Assembly (NCBI RefSeq): GCF_014288055.1
Contig: NZ_JACOPK010000008.1
Coordinates: 84,910 to 148,909, forward strand
Direction: 5' to 3'
From: Agathobaculum hominis
GTDB lineage: Bacteria > Bacillota > Clostridia > Oscillospirales > Butyricicoccaceae
DNA length: 64,000 bases
In this document: positions 1-7,096 of the stretch, piece by piece
Numbering within the stretch: position 1 is the first letter of the stretch
How the letters are laid out: each line of letters begins with the position of its first letter
The notes under the pieces: generated by a model
What the model was told of the DNA's origin: nothing
Databases searched by the model: none
The model's input: only the letters and a program-made list of their open reading frames with translations
Position numbers and translations under genes: made by a program

Positions 1-147
1 CTTGCCGCGTGGGTGCTCGGCAGGTTCCCCGAAGAGGATCAGAAGGCGATCGACAAGGCCTGCGAGGATGCGGTAAGCGCCGCTGCGTGCATTATCGAGA
101 GCGGCTGTGCCGCCGCCGCGCAGAATTTCAACGGCAAGAGAATATAA
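1..147 (+). CDS. C-terminal end of an unidentified protein (partial)
   Basis: Frame 1 is open from the window edge to a TAA at 145-147 and encodes 48 residues, beginning LAAWVLGRFP and ending NFNGKRI. The piece is alanine-rich and has three cysteines, with GC-rich third codon positions like neighbouring real genes. The start lies outside the window. No family can be recognised from so short a tail. The hairpin repeat element begins six bases after the stop. Confidence 0.5.
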   Translation, partial: LAAWVLGRFPEEDQKAIDKACEDAVSAAACIIESGCAAAAQNFNGKRI

Positions 148-149
148 AA

Positions 150-420
150 GCAGAACCGAGGACAGAGTCCTCGGTTGAGACTGTCGAAAAACTATCGTTT
201 TTCCGACAATCTGTGTTTTGACTTCGCAAAACACGGACGTCCGAAAGTTCCCATACGGAAACTTTCTCCCTCTTAAAGTATGAAAACCGAGGTACACGCC
301 CCCGGTTTTCATGCGTTTGCGCAGCAAACGCTTTTGAATGCGCGCTGCCGCGCGACTGCTGTTTTGGCGTGAAAACAGACTTTATCGACAGACTGAACCG
401 AGGACAGAGTCCTCGGTTTT
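150..420 (+). repeat. Dispersed multi-hairpin intergenic element, copy A
   Basis: No gene fits here. The stretch is a row of stem-loops: GAAAAAC/GTTTTTC, TGTGTTTTG/CAAAACAC, GAAAGTT/AACTTTC, AAAACCG/CGGTTTT, GCGTTTG/CAAACGC, CGCG/CGCG and CTGTTTT/AAAACAG. It is framed by two identical 24-bp hairpins (153-176 and 395-418) with arms AACCGAGGA/TCCTCGGTT. A second copy at 10447-10665 has the same order of hairpins with compensatory base changes in the stems. The last hairpin is followed by TTTT and could end transcription from the left. The element's role is unknown. Confidence 0.75.
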
Positions 421-440
421 GACGTATATGGGGGATAAGA

Positions 441-2573
441 TCAGTCTTTTACAAACAGCCGGCGCAGCCAGTGCAGCAGGCCGCGCTCCTCCTCGGAGGC
501 GTGCTGCGCCTGCTCGCGCGCCATGCTGACGGCCTGCTGCATCAGCAGATCCTGCGCACAGATCGGTTCGGGGACGGCAGGCTTTTTCTGGTAGCTGCCG
601 TCGGGCTGAAGCACGCGCGCCTTGACCGTATCGTGCTGCATGGCGAACAGAATATCATGCAGCCGTGCGCGGACCGCCGGACTGTCGATCGGGCAGGCGA
701 TTTCAACGCGGCGCTCGGTGTTTCGCGTCATCAGATCGGCCGAGGAAATGTACATTTTCTCATTTTCGCCGCGGCCGAACACATAGATACGCGAATGCTC
801 GAGAAAACGGCCGACAATGCTGGTAACGGTGATGTTTTCGGTCTTTCCGGGAACGCCGGGAAGCAGGCAGCAGATGCCGCGGATGATCATTTCCACGGTA
901 ACGCCGGCGCAGGATGCCTCGTGCAGCTTCTCGATCATGTCGATGTCGGTCAGCGAGTTGAATTTGAGCAGGATGTAGCCGTCGCTGCCCTTGGCGATCT
1001 CGCTGTCCATGAGCGACAGGATATTGTTTTTGAGGCTGGTCGGCGCGACGAGCAGCCGGTTATAACGTCCGTTGAGGTTGCTCATGGCCATATTGTTGAA
1101 GAACTGCGCGGCATCTATGCCGATGGACTCGCTCGAGGTGACGAGCGAAACATCGGTATACTGACGGGCGGTTTTTTCGTTGTAGTTGCCGGTGCCGACC
1201 TGCGTGATATAGCGCACGCCGCCGCGCTCCCGGCGCGTGATGAGGCAGATCTTGGAATGCACCTTATAGTCCTCAAAGCCGTAGATGATCTTGCATCCGG
1301 CTTCCTCCAGACGCTCGGACCAGTCGATGTTGTTCTGCTCGTCAAAACGGGCGCGCAGCTCGATCAGAACGGTCACATCTTTGCCGTTTTCCGCCGCCGC
1401 GCACAGATATTCGACCAGCTTCGCCTTGCTCGCGAGACGGTAGATCGTGATGCGGACGGAGAGGACGGACGGGTCGTTTGCCGCCTCGCGGATCATCTGG
1501 AGAAAGGGCTCCATGCTCTCATACGGATAGGAAAGCAGCACATCGCGCTGAAGCGCGGTCTTGAGCAGGCTCTGTCCGGCCGGGAGCATGGCAGGCTGCT
1601 GCGGAATGAACGGAGGATCACTCAGGCGGGAGCGTCGGCCGTCGCTCAGATAATCGCCCAGAGAAAAGGCGTAGCTCATGCGCAGCGGCGCACTGCGGGA
1701 GAGGAAGATCTGCTCGTCGGTGACTTCGAAACGCTTGTGGAGGCACTCCTTGAAGTGAGAGGACACCGGGCGGCTGAGCTCGACGCGGACGATCGCCATG
1801 CGGCGGCGCTGGCGCAGCATGCGCTCCATTTTCTTGCGCAGATCGACCTGCTCCGAGCCGAACGGCTCATCATCGAGCGGCACATCTGCGTTTCGCGTGA
1901 CGCAGAAGACCGTCTTTTCGAGCACATCGTACATTTCGAAAATACTGTCCGCGAAGGCGAGAAGTATGTCCTCGGTCATAAGATAGCGGCGCTTGTCGTT
2001 CGGCAGGAAGGTGATCGGCGGCAGGGAGGCCGGCACGGGGATCAGGCCGAGCCGCTCGTTCTTCTTGTGGCTGAGCAGCACGGCGATGTGCAGCACCTTG
2101 CCCTCGAGGTGAGGGAAGGGGTGGTGCGAGTCCACGACCTGCGGCGACAGCACCGGCGCGATCATGGTGTTGAAATACTGTTTGATATATTTCCGCTCGC
2201 TGCTGTCGAGCTCGTCCATGGAGGTGCGGCACAGATCCTCCTGCGCGAGGCGGGCGTCAACATCGCGGAACGCTGCGTCGCGCCGCGCGTACAGCGGCTC
2301 TACCGCCGCATAGATGCGGCTGAGCTGTTCTCCGGCGGTGAGACCGGACTTGGTGTCGCGGCGGTTCGGCTCGAGCGCCGCCATATCGGTCAGGCTGCCG
2401 ACACGGATCATGAAAAATTCATCCAGATTGCTGGTGAAAATCGCAAGAAATTTGAATCGTTCGAGCAGAGGAACGGTCTCATCCTCCGCCTCGGCCAGTA
2501 CGCGCGCATTAAATTCAAGCCAGGACAGCTCTCGGTTCTGTGTATATCCCTGATTCCAGATCGCGTCTGTCAT
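441..2573 (-). CDS. ppk1: Polyphosphate kinase 1
   Basis: Reversibly moves the terminal phosphate of ATP onto polyphosphate at the inner membrane. The 710-residue length is normal for PPK1. The N-terminal domain is seen in RELSWLEFNARVL and NLDEFFMIRVG (about residues 14-60). The two phospholipase-D-like catalytic domains carry the key histidines: H439 in KVHSKICLI, the expected phosphorylated residue, and H593 in LEHSRIYVFGRG. The start ATG has an AAAGGGGG ribosome binding site 8 bases upstream. It is transcribed alone toward the hairpin element. No exopolyphosphatase gene lies next to it in the window. Confidence 0.96.
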   Translation of the reverse strand: MTDAIWNQGYTQNRELSWLEFNARVLAEAEDETVPLLERFKFLAIFTSNLDEFFMIRVGSLTDMAALEPNRRDTKSGLTAGEQLSRIYAAVEPLYARRDAAFRDVDARLAQEDLCRTSMDELDSSERKYIKQYFNTMIAPVLSPQVVDSHHPFPHLEGKVLHIAVLLSHKKNERLGLIPVPASLPPITFLPNDKRRYLMTEDILLAFADSIFEMYDVLEKTVFCVTRNADVPLDDEPFGSEQVDLRKKMERMLRQRRRMAIVRVELSRPVSSHFKECLHKRFEVTDEQIFLSRSAPLRMSYAFSLGDYLSDGRRSRLSDPPFIPQQPAMLPAGQSLLKTALQRDVLLSYPYESMEPFLQMIREAANDPSVLSVRITIYRLASKAKLVEYLCAAAENGKDVTVLIELRARFDEQNNIDWSERLEEAGCKIIYGFEDYKVHSKICLITRRERGGVRYITQVGTGNYNEKTARQYTDVSLVTSSESIGIDAAQFFNNMAMSNLNGRYNRLLVAPTSLKNNILSLMDSEIAKGSDGYILLKFNSLTDIDMIEKLHEASCAGVTVEMIIRGICCLLPGVPGKTENITVTSIVGRFLEHSRIYVFGRGENEKMYISSADLMTRNTERRVEIACPIDSPAVRARLHDILFAMQHDTVKARVLQPDGSYQKKPAVPEPICAQDLLMQQAVSMAREQAQHASEEERGLLHWLRRLFVKD

Positions 2574-2681
2574 GGTCGAATCCCCCTTTCAGAAGGCCGC
2601 AGAGCGGCATAATAATTTTTGACTGACGTTAGTATACCGCAAGGATATGATATATGTGCGAATACTGTGTAAAGAATAAGT

Positions 2682-2720
2682 AAAAAACCGCTCGTTTCAT
2701 GGGAAAACAGGCGGTTTTTT
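2682..2720 (-). terminator. Rho-independent terminator after the pilin-like gene
   Basis: AAAAAACCGC and GCGGTTTTTT pair across a 19-base loop just beyond the pilin stop. The A/T runs on both sides make it usable in either direction. Confidence 0.75.
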
Positions 2721-2724
2721 GAAG

Positions 2725-3348
2725 TTATTCGGTCAGGGTGCGGTCAATTGTCTGCTGAGACCAGGGACTCTCCTCAGCGCTGCCGATCACGGTGGAGATC
2801 ACAGAGTCAATACAGGATGCATAGGACTTGAGATAGTTGTCGATATTCTTCTGTTCATCATAGACCTTGTATTCTCCGGTCTCCCGGAAATACGCGCCGA
2901 GCAGGCCGCGGCCGGTGTTGTAAAGAATGCAGTGAACAGCGCCTTTGGTATCTGTAATAGCGAAAAAGCTGCCCTTGCCGTCGGTCAGGCTCGGAACCTC
3001 AGCAAGCTTGACGATCTCATCATAGCGGCTTTTCAGAGTAGAGGACTGTTGGCCTTTATATTTACCCGTATGATAGGTGCCGTCCTTATTCGCTACGGTG
3101 AAAAGAGAGGTCAGTGGATTGCCGGAACCATCGATCGTGCCCCACTCATTCGACGCATACGCTTCGCCTGCGGCGGTCTGGACGGCCTCGTGCAGCATAC
3201 GGGTCTCCGCGACGACCTGGTCGCGTCTGGCCCTGTCGATATAGCCGGTGAGGGCGGGGATGAGGAGCGAGGCGAGTATCGCGAGAATGACGAGCACAAC
3301 GATCAGCTCGACGAGCGTAAAGCCGCGCCGGTTTTTGAATATTTTCAT
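2725..3348 (-). CDS. Type IV pilin-like (prepilin) protein
   Basis: A 207-residue secreted or pilus-forming subunit. Residues 1-8 are the basic leader MKIFKNRR, followed by GFTLVELIVVLVILAIL, the class III prepilin signal. Cleavage is expected after the G, leaving an N-methylated F with the conserved E at position 5. The remainder is a soluble globular domain of no recognised subtype. An AAGGAG site precedes the ATG, and an extended -10 (TGTTATAAT) lies at 3381-3389. No prepilin peptidase, PilB or PilC gene is nearby, so the assembly machinery must be elsewhere. It could be a pseudopilin of a competence or T2SS-like system. Confidence 0.85.
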   Translation of the reverse strand: MKIFKNRRGFTLVELIVVLVILAILASLLIPALTGYIDRARRDQVVAETRMLHEAVQTAAGEAYASNEWGTIDGSGNPLTSLFTVANKDGTYHTGKYKGQQSSTLKSRYDEIVKLAEVPSLTDGKGSFFAITDTKGAVHCILYNTGRGLLGAYFRETGEYKVYDEQKNIDNYLKSYASCIDSVISTVIGSAEESPWSQQTIDRTLTE

Positions 3349-3380
3349 GAAAACTCCTTCTTTTGCTTTCGTTCAGCCTT

Positions 3381-3389
3381 ATTATAACA
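3381..3389 (-). promoter_or_regulatory. Extended -10 promoter for the pilin-like gene
   Basis: Reading leftwards, TGTTATAAT (TGn plus a perfect -10) lies about 30 bases upstream of the pilin ATG. No good -35 is seen, as is usual for extended -10 promoters. Confidence 0.45.
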
Positions 3390-3424
3390 AAAACGAAGGC
3401 AGAAAACAGGGGAAAAGCGGCAGG

Positions 3425-4486
3425 TCAGCGGCCGCGGGGCAGGATATTTTTATCCTGATAGTAGGCGCTCTTTGCCTGATACATACGGGTCTCCGCGATG
3501 CGGAGCAGATTTTCCATGCGCAGCGACGCAGTCTCGCAGGTTGCCCAGCCGAGAGCGGCGTGATAATCCTTCTGCTCGATGGCGAGGGAGAAGGTGCGCA
3601 CCTTTTCGTGCAGCCTGTCCTCGGACAGGTCGGGCGCGAACGCGACATATTCGTCGCCGCCCATGCGGTAGGTCAGCTCATCACCGAACTGCTTTTTCAG
3701 CTCGTCCGCCACCTCGCGCAGCATGATGTCGCCGGCCTGATGCCCCATGGCGTTGTTCAGCTCGTGCAGGCCGTTGATGTCCATGTAAACGCAGCTGAGC
3801 GTGCGCCGACAGCGGCCGGGAATATCGTTCTGCTCGCGTTCGAAGGCGTTTCGATTGCGCAGACCGGTGGTCTGGTCGTTTTCCGCAACGTAGCGGAGCC
3901 TGGCGCGGGTGATGAAATTCTGCATCATCATGTGCATGACATAGGTCGAAGCGATGATCGAGATGCAGCCGTATATGATACCGTTGAGCATATCGATCTG
4001 GATGATCCTCGCGTCCTTGCTGGCGGATACAAAGAGAAAAAACAGCATATCCCAGATGACGACGCTGCACATGTTTTCGAGCGGCGGCATGATGAACAGC
4101 GTGGGAAGTGTGAGCAGAAAGGCGATGAATGCGGTTGCCGGTCCGCCCGGACTGGTCACGGTGCTGAGATAGATGCTGAGCGAATACAGCGAGCTCAGAA
4201 ACAGAGAAAGACAGATCTGCAGACCGGCTCTGCTGCGCCGTCCGACATAAAGCGTGATCGGAAGCAGAAGGCAGGAAATGCCGAGCACGATGAGATAGGC
4301 CGGGAGGTTGGGCGCGAGCACAGCGCTGAAAACCGCATAGACGGCGGAAATCAGAAGAAAGACGATGCTGATCGCGAGAAACGCGACAAGCCGGTTGTAA
4401 TTGTAGAGATGCATCTCCTGCTGGACCTGGGCGAATTCTTCCGGAGTTGCTCCGGCGTAGAGGAGAAGCCGCTTGATTTTTTCCAT
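3425..4486 (-). CDS. Membrane-bound GGDEF-domain protein (putative diguanylate cyclase)
   Basis: A 353-residue protein with about six hydrophobic membrane segments in residues 30-195, then a GGDEF domain (residues 200-350). The signature is MGGDEYVAF, so the final F of GGDEF is Y. The metal and substrate regions are visible in CVYMDINGLHELNNAMGHQ, where the usual D-x-D/N-x-F-K is changed. It would make cyclic di-GMP if active. A TTG three codons upstream would also be in frame, but the AAGGG site sits correctly only for the ATG at 4486. No EAL or HD-GYP partner is next to it. Confidence 0.85.
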   Translation of the reverse strand: MEKIKRLLLYAGATPEEFAQVQQEMHLYNYNRLVAFLAISIVFLLISAVYAVFSAVLAPNLPAYLIVLGISCLLLPITLYVGRRSRAGLQICLSLFLSSLYSLSIYLSTVTSPGGPATAFIAFLLTLPTLFIMPPLENMCSVVIWDMLFFLFVSASKDARIIQIDMLNGIIYGCISIIASTYVMHMMMQNFITRARLRYVAENDQTTGLRNRNAFEREQNDIPGRCRRTLSCVYMDINGLHELNNAMGHQAGDIMLREVADELKKQFGDELTYRMGGDEYVAFAPDLSEDRLHEKVRTFSLAIEQKDYHAALGWATCETASLRMENLLRIAETRMYQAKSAYYQDKNILPRGR

Positions 4487-4679
4487 AGTGAACAACCCTT
4501 CGAAGAAATGGTATTACAGCGAGGAAAGGGATAATTTGACCTTTATGGCGATACCGCCGCAGCTTTCGCTGTGCCACCTTATCATAGTATAACACAGGAA
4601 ACGGCGGAGAAAAAGAGAAAATGTAAAACAATGACTGCGAAAAATTCAATATAAATAACGAAAAAACGCATAAGGGCAG

Positions 4680-4722
4680 AAAAAAGGCACCTCGTGCACG
4701 CTGGTGCATAAGGTGCCTTTTC
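4680..4722 (-). terminator. Terminator after the ppiB/GDPD-like pair
   Basis: GGCACCT and AGGTGCC pair around an inner GTGCA/TGCA stem and are followed on the minus strand by a T run, just past the stop of the GDPD-like gene. Confidence 0.75.
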
Positions 4723-4728
4723 CTCGAT

Positions 4729-5472
4729 TCAGTCAATGCCGCGCATCGGGAAGCGCTGCGGCCGGGCCTTTTTGCCTTCGGGCAGGAGCGCTGCGGCGAG
4801 GTCGGGACGGGAGGTCTCGATGAAGTTGACGCCGCCGCGAATGAGCGTGTCGAGCGTGCGCGGGTCGTTCGTCGGCAGACTCATGGTAAACAGCCCTGCG
4901 GCGCGGCAGGCGCGGAGCAGAGGCGGCGTAAGATGAGCCGGCGCGGCGCGCAGGCCGAACAGGCCGGTCGTCTGTGAGGCGTTCACGAGCGCTGCGATGT
5001 TGTCGGGAACCGCGGGCATTTCGCCCATGATGTGCAGGTCGGGGTTGGCCGCCGCGAGGCGTGCCGCCTCCACCAGTCCCAGACCGACAAAGACCGCGTC
5101 GTCCAGATAATCGGTCTGACGCAGGGTCATGCGCATCTGCGGCAGCAGGCTCGGGTCGCGCAGCGTGATGGCGATCTTCGACCGGCAGGCGCGCGCGAGG
5201 TCGAGCGCCTGTCCCACAGGGAGCAGACGGGGCGCGACCTTGCGCAGCTCGGTATAAGTGTGGTCGCAGACGGCCACCGCGCCGCCGTTCGGCGCGAGAA
5301 CATATCCGTCCGACGAGAGCACGGCGATGCCGTCCGAGGTCATGTCGACCGAGAGACAGCAGCCCTTTGCGCCCTCCTCATTTCCGGCGAGGATGGAGTC
5401 CAGTCCGTCGCGGTCCGTACCCATGCAGCCTGCGGCGGACAGGATAAAGATATCAGCTGTGGTATATGGCAA
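4729..5472 (-). CDS. Degenerate glycerophosphodiester phosphodiesterase-like protein
   Basis: The 247-residue protein has the outline of a GDPD TIM barrel: SVDMTSDGIAVLSSDGYVL near the N-terminus matches the E-x-D..T-x-D-G..V..HD strand region, and GGVNFIETSRPD matches the usual C-terminal strand. The catalytic residues are missing. The HRG motif is AAG and the second His (HD) is SD, so hydrolase activity is unlikely. The start is taken as TTG 5472, 7 bases after AAGGA. TTG 5493 is in frame but would place that site inside the coding sequence. It follows ppiB by 51 bases with no terminator between, suggesting one operon. Confidence 0.7.
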   Translation of the reverse strand: MPYTTADIFILSAAGCMGTDRDGLDSILAGNEEGAKGCCLSVDMTSDGIAVLSSDGYVLAPNGGAVAVCDHTYTELRKVAPRLLPVGQALDLARACRSKIAITLRDPSLLPQMRMTLRQTDYLDDAVFVGLGLVEAARLAAANPDLHIMGEMPAVPDNIAALVNASQTTGLFGLRAAPAHLTPPLLRACRAAGLFTMSLPTNDPRTLDTLIRGGVNFIETSRPDLAAALLPEGKKARPQRFPMRGID

Positions 5473-5523
5473 TACCGGTTCCTTCTTTCTCAAACAGTCT
5501 GTCCGCAGTCATCGTCCGAAGGA

Positions 5524-6042
5524 TCAGACCTTCTCCGGCTCGTCGTACTCGACGCCCTGCGTGTCGACGGTAACGGTCTTCATACGCTGGGTCTCGCGCG
5601 GACGGTCGTGCCAGTCGCGCTTGGTGTTCACGATGGCGTCAACAACGTCCATGCCCTCGATGACCATGCCGAAGGAAGCGTACTCGTTGTCCAGATGCGG
5701 CGCGTCGTCGGTCATGATGAAGAACTGGCTGCCTGCGGAGTTCGGGTCTGCGGTGCGCGCCATGGACAGTACGCCGCGGGTGTGCAGCAGGTCGTTCTGG
5801 AAGCCGTTGTGGGTGAACTCGCCGCGGATCTCGTAGCCCGGGCCGCCCATGCCGGTGCCGTCCGGGTCGCCGCCCTGGATCATGAAGCCCGGGATGACGC
5901 GGTGGAAGATGGTGCCGTCATAGAAGCCCTTGCTCGCCAGGGAGACAAAGTTGCGGACGGTGTTCGGCGCAACTTCGGGGTACAGCTCGGCGCGGATGAT
6001 GCCGCCGTTTTCCATTTCGATGGTAACGATAGGATTGCTCAT
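5524..6042 (-). CDS. ppiB: Peptidyl-prolyl cis-trans isomerase, cyclophilin type
   Basis: A 172-residue single-domain cytoplasmic cyclophilin without a signal peptide, which speeds proline isomerisation in folding proteins. The active-site segments are FHRVIPGFMIQGGDPDGTG (Arg and Gln of the pocket) and SMARTADPNSAGSQFFIM. The product ends in a short acidic tail, EYDEPEKV. A GGAG lies 10 bases before the ATG. It is the promoter-proximal gene of a pair with the GDPD-like gene. Confidence 0.95.
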   Translation of the reverse strand: MSNPIVTIEMENGGIIRAELYPEVAPNTVRNFVSLASKGFYDGTIFHRVIPGFMIQGGDPDGTGMGGPGYEIRGEFTHNGFQNDLLHTRGVLSMARTADPNSAGSQFFIMTDDAPHLDNEYASFGMVIEGMDVVDAIVNTKRDWHDRPRETQRMKTVTVDTQGVEYDEPEKV

Positions 6043-6195
6043 TATTTATCAACTCCATAAAAATTTTGCGTGTAGTCGCATTCTGTATTAGTATTGTAGC
6101 AAATTTCCCGATATACGGCAAGTGGTGTTTGGGGAATAAGCGGCCTGCGCGGAAAAACAGGGGAGAGGGGCGGCGTTCCCGGCGAGTAATCCACT

Positions 6196-6390
6196 TTATC
6201 CACAGGGGTTTCCACAGGTGTGCTGGGGATAACGTTGTGGATAAAGTGGATAACTTTTTGTATAGGGCGGTCAATCTTCTGACCAGTGGCCGATTTGGCA
6301 TTTACCGTCTGTAATATTTTGTCGAGCGGGCGGTGTACATAAAACCGGCGCGTCTGTGGAAAACTCACACAGACGAGAGAATTATCCACA
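6196..6390. promoter_or_regulatory. Cluster of DnaA boxes upstream of the TepA-like gene
   Basis: The 366-base gap between ppiB and the TepA-like gene contains three exact DnaA 9-mers (TTATCCACA): 6196-6204 (+), 6236-6244 (-) and 6382-6390 (+). One-mismatch boxes lie at 6245-6253 (-) and 6355-6363 (-). By chance about half an exact box would be expected in the whole window. No dnaA, dnaN or other origin gene is nearby, so a DnaA-binding regulatory or titration cluster is more likely than oriC. Confidence 0.6.
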
Positions 6391-6409
6391 GACGGAGAGG
6401 AGCGTATCC

Positions 6410-7096
6410 ATGGCAGAAGAGATCACCGCCGTCCCGGCGCCCGAGCGCAGCAGCATCGCCGAGACCGGCTCCATCACCGCGCATACCGCGCGGGGGACCG
6501 TGCACTGCATCACCATCGTCGGCCAGATCGAGGGACATATGGAGCTGCCGGCGCAGAACAAGACCACCAAGTACGAGCATCTCATCCCGCAGATCGCGGC
6601 GGTCGAGCAGGCAGAGGACATTGATGGTCTGCTCGTGCTGCTGAACACGGTAGGCGGCGACGTCGAGGCCGGACTCGCCATCGCGGAGCTGATCGCGGGT
6701 ATGACAAAGCCCACCGTTTCGCTCGTGCTCGGCGGCGGGCATTCGATCGGCGTGCCGCTCGCGGTAGCGGCACGGCGCAGCTTTATCGCGGCTTCCGCCG
6801 CCATGACCATTCATCCCGTGCGCATCAACGGGACGATCATCGCGGTGCCGCAGGCGTTTGAATATCTCGCGAAGATACAGGAGCGCATCAGCGATTTCAT
6901 CACGGGGCATTCGCATATCCAGCCGGAACGGCTGGCCGGTCTGATGCGCGAGACCGGACAGCTGACTGCCGACGTCGGTACGGTCATTTCCGGCCGCGAG
7001 GCGCAGGAGATCGGCCTGATCGACCGGGTCGGCACGCTGTCGGACGCGCTCGAGGAGCTTTACGGCATGATCGAGCGGCGAAAAGCAGAAAAATAA
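6410..7096 (+). CDS. tepA: ClpP-family serine protease, TepA-like
   Basis: The 228-residue protein has the crotonase/ClpP fold. LNTVGGDVEAGLAIAELI (from about residue 79) forms the oxyanion region, S112 in GGHSIGVPLA is the expected nucleophile and H135 in MTIHPVR the general base. This is the arrangement in TepA/SppA-like proteases that degrade signal peptides or membrane protein fragments. The start is ATG 6410 with AGAGGAG nine bases upstream, although the frame is open to 6356. The start lies 19 bases after the last DnaA box. Its stop codon directly abuts that of recQ on the other strand, so neither has room for its own terminator. Confidence 0.85.
   Translation: MAEEITAVPAPERSSIAETGSITAHTARGTVHCITIVGQIEGHMELPAQNKTTKYEHLIPQIAAVEQAEDIDGLLVLLNTVGGDVEAGLAIAELIAGMTKPTVSLVLGGGHSIGVPLAVAARRSFIAASAAMTIHPVRINGTIIAVPQAFEYLAKIQERISDFITGHSHIQPERLAGLMRETGQLTADVGTVISGREAQEIGLIDRVGTLSDALEELYGMIERRKAEK

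Noticed and set aside
150..420. CRISPR array or classical insertion sequence at the hairpin element
   Set aside because: The units are different hairpins, not a constant repeat with spacers, and there is no transposase gene.
471..2612. 713-residue open frame antisense to ppk1
   Set aside because: It mirrors ppk1 codons on the other strand, has no family motifs and no ribosome binding site; the antisense frame is kept open by GC-rich codon usage.
6042..6389. 115-residue minus-strand frame covering the DnaA-box cluster
   Set aside because: It overlaps the control region of the TepA-like gene, has no domain and no convincing start signal.
6196..6390. Chromosomal origin oriC
   Set aside because: DnaA boxes are present, but dnaA, dnaN, recF, gyrB and other origin genes are not nearby.
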